The notes beneath the pieces were generated by a model, which had not been told where the DNA came from, did no database searches, and was given only the letters and a program-made list of their open reading frames with translations. A stretch of DNA of 8,832 bases from Chloroflexia bacterium (lineage in GTDB: Bacteria > Chloroflexota > Chloroflexia > Thermomicrobiales > JALYUS01): contig JAICJW010000176.1 in assembly GCA_025928215.1 (NCBI GenBank), positions 1 to 8,832 on the forward strand, read 5' to 3'. Shown piece after piece: positions 1-5,886 of the stretch. Position 1 is the first letter of the stretch, and each line of letters starts with the position of its first letter. The translations under genes and the position numbers were made by a program.

Positions 1-974
1 CGGAAGGCGAGCGGATCAAGGAATTCGTCGTCCACACGGCGATAGATAACATCCACCGGCTCGCGACCACGTGTCGTGCGCAGATAGACGCGGTTATCCA
101 CGACGAAGAGGTCACGCCCCTCGACCAGTTCGATGCCCATCTGCTGCGCGAGGAAGGCGTGCTCGAAATAGGCGGAGTTGTAGATACCGGGCGTGAGCAG
201 CACGACGGTTGGGCCGCCGGAGCCGCGCGGCGCGGGGCGGGGCGAGAGGGCGCGCAGGTTCTCGATCAGTTGGCTGCAATAATGATCCACGGAGCGGACG
301 CCTAACTCGCCGAACCAATCGGGCAGCACCCGCCGCATCGTCGTCCGGTTCGCGAGAACATACGAGACGCCGCTCGGGCTGCGCAGGTTATCTTCCAGCA
401 CCAGATACCGCCCGCTCGCGTCGCGTACAAGGTCGCTGCCGACGATATGGATAAAGAGGTTATGCGGCACATCAATGCCGACGACCTCGCGGCGGAAGTG
501 GCGCGCCCGGACGATCAACTGACGCGGAACGACACGGTCTTCGAGGATTTCCTGATCGTGGTAAATGTCGTGGATAAACATATTCAACGCGCGAATGCGC
601 TGCTGCAGGCCCGTTTCGATCAACCGCCACTCGTCCGGCGGGATGAGGCGGGGGATGAGGTCGAAGGGGAAAATGCGCTCCGTGCCATGTTCGGAGTCCG
701 AATAGACGGTGAAGGTGATGCCCTGATGGAGGAAGGAGCGATTGGCGAGGTCGCTCGCGTGGCGGAGGTCGCGTGCGTCCAGGTGGGCAAGTTGGGCGGC
801 GAGCGGGCGATAATGCGGGCGGGGCGTGACCTTTCCGCCGGGGGCCGGCACGAACATCTCGTCGTAGAATCCGCCGGTATCGTAGCCGCGCGTGAGCGGG
901 TTCGTCGCAATCGTGGACGGGGACATGGCGCGCTTGGCGATGGGAACGTCCTTCCTCATCAACAGCGATAGCAT
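1..974 (-). CDS. Circularly permuted ATP-grasp protein (COG2308, DUF404/DUF407), C-terminus cut by window edge
   Basis: The frame is open from 974 to the left edge and gives 324 residues; the C-terminal part lies outside. The family resemblance is clear: YDEMF (res 37-41), RPHYRPL (52-58), a segment around 131-150 with NMFIHDIYHDQEIL, LVLEDNLRSPSGVSY (191-205), LLTPGIYNSAYFEHAFLA (259-276) and DVIYRRVDDEFLDPL (308-322). These match circularly permuted type 2 ATP-grasp proteins, which are predicted from genome context to be amide- or peptide-bond-forming ligases. They are often encoded next to an alpha-E (DUF403) protein and a transglutaminase-like protein; here such partners would lie beyond the left edge. 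No substrate is known. The start at 974 is favoured by GGAG at 979-982 (4 nt spacing, rather short) and an in-frame TAG just upstream. ATG at 959 or 926 is possible, and conservation begins only after residue 30. The family call is firm; the start is less so. Confidence 0.93.
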   Translation of the reverse strand, partial: MLSLLMRKDVPIAKRAMSPSTIATNPLTRGYDTGGFYDEMFVPAPGGKVTPRPHYRPLAAQLAHLDARDLRHASDLANRSFLHQGITFTVYSDSEHGTERIFPFDLIPRLIPPDEWRLIETGLQQRIRALNMFIHDIYHDQEILEDRVVPRQLIVRARHFRREVVGIDVPHNLFIHIVGSDLVRDASGRYLVLEDNLRSPSGVSYVLANRTTMRRVLPDWFGELGVRSVDHYCSQLIENLRALSPRPAPRGSGGPTVVLLTPGIYNSAYFEHAFLAQQMGIELVEGRDLFVVDNRVYLRTTRGREPVDVIYRRVDDEFLDPLAF

Positions 975-984
975 GTCACTCCGC

Positions 985-1019
985 TATCTGCTGCCTGCTA
1001 TCTGCTGTCTGTTGCCTAC
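985..1019. repeat. Degenerate 7-bp tandem repeat (five units)
   Basis: Five consecutive heptamers fit the consensus TRYCTRY on the plus strand: TATCTGC, TGCCTGC, TATCTGC, TGTCTGT and TGCCTAC. The 11-mer GCTATCTGCTG occurs twice, at 983-993 and 997-1007, exactly 14 bp apart. The array sits in the divergent gap directly upstream of the ATP-grasp start codon, almost touching its ribosome binding site at 979-982. Short heptameric tandem repeats of this kind (STRR-like) are known from intergenic regions of cyanobacteria and some other bacteria. The function here is unknown. Confidence 0.65.
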
Positions 1020-1145
1020 GTGCGCCATGGTAGCGGCGTTCGCACCTTCCGGCAATCATGCGACTGCACAAAATCTCCGCAGTGGACCGAGCGAGGGGAT
1101 GGCGCATGGAACGAATGGCGCGCATGGGACGTTCTTCCAGAGAAA

Positions 1146-1150
1146 GGGGG
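1146..1150 (+). promoter_or_regulatory. Ribosome binding site fixing the start of the DUF4232-like lipoprotein
   Basis: AAAGGGGG ends at 1150, 7 nt before ATG at 1158. The open frame extends back to an ATG at 1020, but that one has no comparable site. Only a start at 1158 puts the basic n-region and lipoprotein signal peptide at the N-terminus. Confidence 0.7.
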
Positions 1151-1157
1151 CTGCTTC

Positions 1158-2459
1158 ATGCGCCGAACTGTTTGTGTCCGTCCATTCATCTCAATCATGC
1201 CGGTCGCGGTGCTCGGCCTCATGCTGATGGCGTGCGGTGGGTCATCTGCCGCGACACCGATACCGACACTCGCACCGACTGCGGTTTCCGCGCCGACCGC
1301 GACCCCGACAACCGCACCAACGACCGCGCCATCTGCCACCCCCACACGGCTGCCCACGCAGGCGGTGACGCTGCCGCCCTCTCCGACCGCTGGCGTGACC
1401 GCCGGTACGCGCGGTCAGATTAACATCGCCTTCAGCACCGATCCGGCACAGCCCATTGTCGGGCAACCCGCGACGATCACGATACGGGTGTTCGCGGTCG
1501 GTGGCCCGCTCACGATCGCGCTCGTCGGCAGCTTCTCGATCAGTGCCGTCTCCGACGCGAGCGGGGCGGTTCTCTCCGCCGTCGCGACCGCGCTTCCGAA
1601 CGGCCCAGGCGGCAGTTACCGCGCCTCGATGACCTTTCCCACGGCAGGCACTTGGCATCTCGCGACGGATAATTTCAAGGGCGCGCCCGGTAACACCGCT
1701 GATGTGACGGTGGTCGGTGCGCCGTCAGCCGATCTGCCCGGCTGCCACGCCGCCGACCTGCACGCGGACGCCCAGTGGCAGGGCGCGGCCGGCTCGCGGA
1801 TCGGCACGATTACGGTGACGAACAACGGCGCGGACGCATGCCTGCTCGCGGCCTATCCGGCGGTGCGGATCGAGAACATGCAGGGGCAGATTGCGCCGAC
1901 TGACAATGCGACGGTCACAGATGGTACTGACGTGGGTGGCGACATTGCCCTGCAACCGGGGCAGCAGGCGGCAGCCGATGTACGGTGGTCCAACCAGTGC
2001 CCGCAAGCGGCAGCGACTGACACGTTTCTGCTCCGCGTCACTCTCCCCGAAAGCGACGGCTCCTTCACGGTGCCGACGAGCGTGCCGCCCTGTCTCGGCG
2101 ATACGCAGCCGTCGCATCTGAGCCAGCAGCCATTCACCCTCCGGGGCGACGCCGCGCAGGTCGTCCGCGATTATTACCTGGCGATCAACCGCCACGACTA
2201 CCGCGCCGCCTATGCCCTGTTCGGCGCACCGATGCGGCAAAATCAATCCTACGACGACTTTACCGCCGGGTTCGCGACGACCCAGGAGGACGACCTGCAC
2301 ATCCGCGCCATCGCCCCGAACGGCAGCCAGTCCGTCGTCACGATCGCTCTCAGCACCCGCGCGCGGAGCGGCGACACGCGGCGCTATGCGGGCACGTATA
2401 CCGTTGGGCCTGAAAACGGCGCGTTGCGGATCGTCGCGGCGAACATCGCGCCGGCGTAG
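1158..2459 (+). CDS. Secreted lipoprotein: Ig/YtkA-like region, DUF4232-like domain, NTF2-like C-terminus
   Basis: The product has 433 residues. Residues 1-26 are a lipoprotein signal peptide (basic RR, hydrophobic stretch, lipobox LMAC with Cys26 as the lipidated residue). A Thr/Pro/Ala linker covers about 31-80. Residues 86-185 look like a small beta-sandwich of YtkA/FixH type (STDPAQPIVGQPATITIRV, then GSYRASMTFPTAGTW). Residues 190-315 resemble DUF4232: Cys196, GSRIGTITVTNNGADAC (Cys228), LQPGQQAAADVRW (265-277), Cys281 and Cys312, so two disulfides are plausible. The tail (331-433, DYYLAINRHDYRAAYALF) resembles NTF2/SnoaL-like domains of secreted proteins. It probably sits on the outer face of the membrane; its ligand is unknown. 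It is transcribed alone and ends 7 nt from the convergent gene's stop. Lipoprotein status is firm, DUF4232 likely, the flanking domains tentative. Confidence 0.88.
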   Translation: MRRTVCVRPFISIMPVAVLGLMLMACGGSSAATPIPTLAPTAVSAPTATPTTAPTTAPSATPTRLPTQAVTLPPSPTAGVTAGTRGQINIAFSTDPAQPIVGQPATITIRVFAVGGPLTIALVGSFSISAVSDASGAVLSAVATALPNGPGGSYRASMTFPTAGTWHLATDNFKGAPGNTADVTVVGAPSADLPGCHAADLHADAQWQGAAGSRIGTITVTNNGADACLLAAYPAVRIENMQGQIAPTDNATVTDGTDVGGDIALQPGQQAAADVRWSNQCPQAAATDTFLLRVTLPESDGSFTVPTSVPPCLGDTQPSHLSQQPFTLRGDAAQVVRDYYLAINRHDYRAAYALFGAPMRQNQSYDDFTAGFATTQEDDLHIRAIAPNGSQSVVTIALSTRARSGDTRRYAGTYTVGPENGALRIVAANIAPA

Positions 2460-2466
2460 CGTAGTG

Positions 2467-2826
2467 TCAGGCGCGGGTGACGTGGGCCGAGACGGCGAGC
2501 CAGCGCCCGCCCCGGCGCGCCCACACATCCGTATAGCGCCCGGCCCCTTGCCGACCATCGGGCAGGGTGTACGTCGTCCGCGCATGGATGATCGCGAAAT
2601 CCCCCATCAGGCGCACGTTGACATCGTGGGCCTCAAGATTGGCGATTGTGACCGGAATCGCGGTCTGCCTCAGGAAGGCGCTCCGATCAATCAGCGTTCC
2701 GTCAGGGTTGCTGCACAGGAAGTCGTCCGCCAGGATCTCATCGAATCGGTGGACGTCCGAAGTCTGCACCGAGCGAATATAGTCGCCATTCAGATCGCGC
2801 AACGTGTCGAGATCGGTGGTCTGCAT
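2467..2826 (-). CDS. NTF2-like protein of DUF4440/SnoaL type
   Basis: The product has 119 residues, the usual size of a single-domain NTF2-fold protein, with no signal peptide, so it is cytoplasmic. The pattern is typical: an N-terminal helix (LRDLNGDYIRSVQTSDVHRF), DEILADDFLCSNPDGTLIDR (29-48), then beta strands ending GRYTDVWARRGGRWLAVSAH (96-115). Family members include enzymes (isomerases, hydrolases) and non-catalytic ligand-binding proteins; nothing here points to a substrate. The start codon lies only 18 nt after the stop of the patatin gene. Its purine-rich site (AAAGGGG, about 10 nt before ATG) overlaps that gap, so the two genes are probably co-transcribed and this one may be translationally coupled. 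The family call is solid; the role is unknown. Confidence 0.88.
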   Translation of the reverse strand: MQTTDLDTLRDLNGDYIRSVQTSDVHRFDEILADDFLCSNPDGTLIDRSAFLRQTAIPVTIANLEAHDVNVRLMGDFAIIHARTTYTLPDGRQGAGRYTDVWARRGGRWLAVSAHVTRA

Positions 2827-2844
2827 GCGCCAGTTTCCCCTTTC

Positions 2845-4818
2845 TTATCGCGTCTGACGTTCAAGCCACGGGAACTCGCGGTAGATCTGAGGGAGCGCCG
2901 CTTCAGCGGCGGCCTCACCGGCCGCAACGAACTGCGACCCGTCCTTGAATCGCCGTAAGGAAACTGCCGTCGTGCGCGGCTTGATGAGGACGCGGCACTC
3001 TTCCGCCGCGTCTACGCGTATCTGCGCCGCCATCATCTCGAATGAGCGCAACATCGAATTCACCACGTTCGGCAGTTTCTCTTTCGAGCGCCCCTCGGCG
3101 GTGCCCTCTTGCGGCGCGGCCAGATCGGTCGCGATATCAACGGCGATGATTTTGTCGGCGCCGAGGAGCTGGGCGGTGCTGATCGGCACCGGATTGACTA
3201 CCGCACCATCCACGAGGAGGTGCGGGCCAATGCGTACCGGGGGGAACAACGCCGGAATTGACGCACTCGCCAGCACGGCCTGCCAGACGAGTCCGCGACG
3301 AATGACAATCTCGCTGCCGGAGATGAGATCGGCCGCGACGGCGGCAAAGGGGATCGGCAGGTCCTCGATGAGCCGCTCGCCGACGACATCCTTGCGGCGG
3401 AGAAACTGTTCGACCCCCCGGCTGCTGAGCAAGCCAACCCGCGAGATTTTGAAGCGGAAGGCGTAGGTGCTGCCGATGCGCAGCAGGTTCTCGTACTCGT
3501 CCAGTGAGCCGCCTCGCGCGATCATCGCCGCGCAAATCGCACCGATGCTCGCACCGGTGACGCAATCGAACGGCATCTGGAGGCGGCGCAGCACGCGCAG
3601 GACGCCGAGATGCGCCCATCCTTTCACGCCGCCGCCGCCGAGCACCAGCCCGATGCGCTGGCCCGCGAGCCACCGTGAAAGCGCGGCAACCGCCATCGCC
3701 CGATGCGCGTCCGAGGCCGGGATCACGCCCCGGACGGGGATGCCCACCTGCGCGTTGAGGGCATCGAGCGCGGCGACCGTCGGCAGCGTCGTGGACGGCG
3801 CATGGGTGACAATCGCCCCCACTTCCGGGCGGATGGACAGGGTGGCGGGCATCGGTAAGGTGGAAAGGATAGAGCGCATCGTCGCGGCGGACTCACTTGG
3901 GCCAGCGACGAGGACGCGTGTCGCCACCGCGAGCAAGGGGGGGGTGAGAAGGGGGCTGTGTGGCGGCACGAGAATCAGCACATGGCCGTAGTGATCTTCC
4001 AACCGGCTGAGGACGCCGAGGAGGTCGCCCACCGCCCCGGCGGCGCGGGAGTCGTTCTCCGCCGCATCGTCGAGGACGATCGTATCGTAGTGATCCCAAT
4101 CCGATTGGTCGGCGTGGGTCATCATTGCGCCGTTGAGCCGCCCGGAGAGCAGGTCCCGCAGATGGTAGACCCGGCCTGATCGGTTCGTGGCGGCGTTGAA
4201 ACCAACGAAAAGGATCGCACGCCGCGTCAATGACGATACCGCTCGCGCGAGATCGTCCCAGAGCGGCGATGGCTCCGCGATCAGCACCGTGATCTGCTGC
4301 GGGGCGGCAAGGGTGTTTTGTCGGCTGGTGTGGAAGAGCCGCTCGCTGAGGATGACGTTGATGTTTCGGGTCAATGCGGGGAAGTCGCGCGCCAGCTGTT
4401 GGAACGCCTCTTGACCGAGGACCCACGCGTCACCATCCGTGAGCGCCTGAACGGTCGCGGAGGGGAGCGTTCCGGTAATAAGCGACATCTCGCCGAAGCA
4501 ATCCCCCCCCACGAGGCGTCGGAGGATAGTCTCTCGGGTCGGCGTCTCCGAGAGGGCGTCTGGTGTGGCTTCGGAAGGGGCGAGCTGCGTGGAACGCACG
4601 TGCGCAACCCCGGAGTGCAGGATGAAGAGTTCCCCACACCAGCGATCCTGCTGAATGAGCACGTCACCAGCGGCATACGACCGCAGCACGAGATGCCCGG
4701 AGATCGCCGCGATCGCTTCGGCGTCAAGCCCCTCGAAGAGCTTGACCCGTTGCCATAGCGGTTGGGGCTGCATCACCGCGCTGTCGGCATCAGTCGTTTG
4801 TGGATCATCTATCCCCAT
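2845..4818 (-). CDS. Cyclic-nucleotide-binding-like and patatin-like phospholipase protein (NTE/RssA type)
   Basis: The product has 657 residues with three regions. Residues 22-165 form a cyclic-nucleotide-binding-like beta-roll (YAAGDVLIQQD, GELFILHSG, GGDCFGEMSLITG). Residues 175-345 are an alpha/beta region with strands ITVLIAE, DTIVLDD and HVLILVPP; it resembles the MinD-like segment of some bacterial NTE proteins but lacks a P-loop. Residues 388-555 are a patatin domain: oxyanion motif GGGGVKG (394-400), nucleophile elbow GASIG with Ser424, and catalytic Asp537 in DGA (Ser-Asp dyad). It should hydrolyse acyl esters of phospholipids or lysophospholipids at the membrane, perhaps under control of the N-terminal domain. 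All catalytic residues are present, but the cNMP domain has Pro119 where the phosphate-binding Arg is expected. GAGGTG at 4823-4828, 4 nt before ATG, supports the start. It is the first gene of a two-gene operon. Confidence 0.95.
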   Translation of the reverse strand: MGIDDPQTTDADSAVMQPQPLWQRVKLFEGLDAEAIAAISGHLVLRSYAAGDVLIQQDRWCGELFILHSGVAHVRSTQLAPSEATPDALSETPTRETILRRLVGGDCFGEMSLITGTLPSATVQALTDGDAWVLGQEAFQQLARDFPALTRNINVILSERLFHTSRQNTLAAPQQITVLIAEPSPLWDDLARAVSSLTRRAILFVGFNAATNRSGRVYHLRDLLSGRLNGAMMTHADQSDWDHYDTIVLDDAAENDSRAAGAVGDLLGVLSRLEDHYGHVLILVPPHSPLLTPPLLAVATRVLVAGPSESAATMRSILSTLPMPATLSIRPEVGAIVTHAPSTTLPTVAALDALNAQVGIPVRGVIPASDAHRAMAVAALSRWLAGQRIGLVLGGGGVKGWAHLGVLRVLRRLQMPFDCVTGASIGAICAAMIARGGSLDEYENLLRIGSTYAFRFKISRVGLLSSRGVEQFLRRKDVVGERLIEDLPIPFAAVAADLISGSEIVIRRGLVWQAVLASASIPALFPPVRIGPHLLVDGAVVNPVPISTAQLLGADKIIAVDIATDLAAPQEGTAEGRSKEKLPNVVNSMLRSFEMMAAQIRVDAAEECRVLIKPRTTAVSLRRFKDGSQFVAAGEAAAEAALPQIYREFPWLERQTR

Positions 4819-4852
4819 AGCGCACCTCTATAGACTCGCGGCATCGGCCATC

Positions 4853-4866
4853 AGTATACCGATACT
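4853..4866. promoter_or_regulatory. Small dyad and possible -10 element upstream of the patatin gene
   Basis: AGTAT-ACCG-ATACT is an inverted repeat with 5-bp arms, 25 nt upstream of the patatin ribosome binding site. Read on the minus strand, TATACT (4858 to 4853) is a good -10 match, but I see no convincing -35 at 16-18 bp. It could be a promoter element, an operator, or chance. Confidence 0.3.
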
Positions 4867-4905
4867 CTGGCGTGTGCATCTCTTTCCGTATCGTCAACAC
4901 ATCGG

Positions 4906-4914
4906 TAATAATAC
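4906..4914 (+). promoter_or_regulatory. Possible -10 region for the short-chain dehydrogenase gene
   Basis: TAATAATAC is a conspicuous AT-rich patch in a GC-rich gap, about 85 nt before the GTG start at 4998. The hexamer 17 bp upstream (TTTCCG, 4883-4888) matches the -35 consensus at only three positions. This is a weak candidate. Confidence 0.25.
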
Positions 4915-4939
4915 GTCAATTGCGGGCGAAACGTTCCTG

Positions 4940-4958
4940 TCCACATATCGCATGTGGA
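4940..4958. promoter_or_regulatory. Perfect 7-bp inverted repeat, operator candidate
   Basis: TCCACAT-ATCGC-ATGTGGA is a perfect dyad with a 5-nt centre, in the divergent gap between the patatin operon and the dehydrogenase gene. It lies 29 nt before the dehydrogenase ribosome binding site and just downstream of the AT-rich patch at 4906-4914. The size and symmetry suit a dimeric repressor site. As RNA it could form a small stem in the dehydrogenase leader. Confidence 0.4.
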
Positions 4959-4986
4959 GAATTTGGTTTCACCGCAATCATCAGAA

Positions 4987-4990
4987 GGAG
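4987..4990 (+). promoter_or_regulatory. Ribosome binding site fixing a GTG start
   Basis: AAGGAG ends at 4990, 7 nt before GTG at 4998. This decides the dehydrogenase start: the frame is open back to an ATG at 4872, but the Rossmann fold begins six residues after this GTG. Confidence 0.75.
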
Positions 4991-4997
4991 AAGGTGG

Positions 4998-5768
4998 GTG
5001 GAGATCGCAGGAAGCGTCATCATTATCACTGGTGCGTCCCAGGGGATCGGCGAATTGGCCGCCCGGTATCTTGCGGAGCGTGGGGCTACCGTGGTGCTGG
5101 CCGCCCGGAACGCGGCCCGGCTGCACACTCTTGCGGATGAGATCACGGCGCGCGGGGGGCAGGCGCTTGCTGTACCTACGGACGTTGGCCGACGCGATGA
5201 AATCGAACGACTGGTGGAAGCAGCCATGACGGCGTTCGGGCGCATCAATGTGCTCGTGAACAACGCGGGCCTCACCTCGCCACGGATCGGCGTGGTGGAG
5301 ACGACGGACGACAAACTACGTGAACTCATTGATGTCAACCTCCTCGCACCGGCGCGCTGCGCGCGGGCCGTCGTTCCGCATATGCGCGCGAACGGCGGCG
5401 GTATCATTGTCAACCTCGGCTCCGTCGCTGGTGAGATCGCCACCGGCGACGTCTACTCGGTGACCAAATTCGGCATCCGTGGCCTCAGTGACGCCTTACG
5501 CCGGGAACTGCGGCGCGACAATATCACGGTCGTTCTCATGGAGCCGGGCTTCATCCGCCGCCCGGACCGGCCAGGCGGCCGGATTCCGATGCCCGGCCCG
5601 GAGTTGGTCGCGCGGGCCATCGTGCATGCGATCGAGCATCCGCGCCGAAAAATCATCACGCCCTGGCCGTATCTGCCCGTCATTCTTGCGGCGAAGCTCT
5701 TCCCGGGGCGGGCGGACAGCATCCTCGGCGGCCGCAATGGTCGGGAGGTCATCAAGGGAGATGACTAA
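4998..5768 (+). CDS. Short-chain dehydrogenase/reductase (classical SDR)
   Basis: The product has 256 residues, a normal length for a classical SDR. The cofactor motif TGASQGIG is at 11-18, Arg37 after the second strand (LAARN) suggests NADP(H) preference, TDV is at 61-63, NNAG at 88-91 and Asn114 follows in DVN. The active site is complete: Ser142 (NLGSVAG), Tyr153 and Lys157 (YSVTK), then MEPGFI (181-186). These enzymes oxidise or reduce a carbonyl/hydroxyl group on a small substrate, which the sequence does not identify. The C-terminal part (PWPYLPVILAAKLFPG, 222-237) is hydrophobic and resembles SDRs of COG0300 type that may touch membranes or bind lipid-like substrates. The gene stands alone, divergent from the patatin operon and followed by a palindromic repeat. 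The start is GTG. Function beyond oxidoreductase is unknown. Confidence 0.95.
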   Translation: MEIAGSVIIITGASQGIGELAARYLAERGATVVLAARNAARLHTLADEITARGGQALAVPTDVGRRDEIERLVEAAMTAFGRINVLVNNAGLTSPRIGVVETTDDKLRELIDVNLLAPARCARAVVPHMRANGGGIIVNLGSVAGEIATGDVYSVTKFGIRGLSDALRRELRRDNITVVLMEPGFIRRPDRPGGRIPMPGPELVARAIVHAIEHPRRKIITPWPYLPVILAAKLFPGRADSILGGRNGREVIKGDD

Positions 5769-5774
5769 GAGTCT

Positions 5775-5856
5775 GTTTTAGAACCTCACCCCCTGACCCC
5801 TCTCATCTGCCCGGAGGGCACCCGCGATGGAGAGGGGAGCCAGCAAGTTTTGAAAC
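5775..5856. repeat. Palindromic intergenic element (REP/MITE-like), possible bidirectional terminator
   Basis: This element fills the gap between convergent genes. The main stem pairs CCCCTCTC (5797-5804) plus ATC with GATGGAGAGGGG (5826-5837, one bulged G). Inside it is a second stem, TGCCC (5808-5812) and GGGCA (5816-5820), with loop GGA. The outer ends GTTTTAGAAC (5775-5784) and GTTTTGAAAC (5847-5856) are imperfect inverted repeats (8 of 10), giving a unit of about 82 bp. The segment CCTCACCCCCTGACCCCTCT looks like a dispersed intergenic repeat that I recall from Chloroflexota and other bacteria, which I have not verified. It could end transcription from both sides; there is no clean T-tract. 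Confidence 0.6.
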
Positions 5857-5886
5857 CGGCACTAAATCGAGAACGTCGCCGGAAGC

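Noticed and set aside
447..971. Long plus-strand open frame opposite the ATP-grasp gene
   Set aside because: It is an antisense shadow: the minus strand encodes a clear conserved family over the same bases, and the plus-strand product has no recognisable family features.
1099..1131. Near-direct repeat ATGGCGCATGGAACG / ATGGCGCGCATGGGACG in the lipoprotein leader
   Set aside because: Only two imperfect copies, no register beyond them, and CATGG/GCGC words are common here; not distinguishable from chance.
1075..1145. GTGGACCGAGCG resembling a T-box antiterminator core upstream of the lipoprotein gene
   Set aside because: It lacks the conserved T-box TGGNACC bulge and a specifier stem, has no terminator hairpin, and the downstream gene is not an amino-acid-related gene.
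1725..2585. 286-codon minus-strand frame across the convergent ends of the lipoprotein and NTF2-like genes
   Set aside because: It overlaps two well-supported genes in other frames and its product is Arg-rich without a recognisable family.
4819..4997. An origin or attachment site in the AT-richer gap
   Set aside because: No DnaA-box cluster, no tRNA end, no integrase gene and no flanking direct repeats were seen; ordinary divergent promoter content explains the gap.
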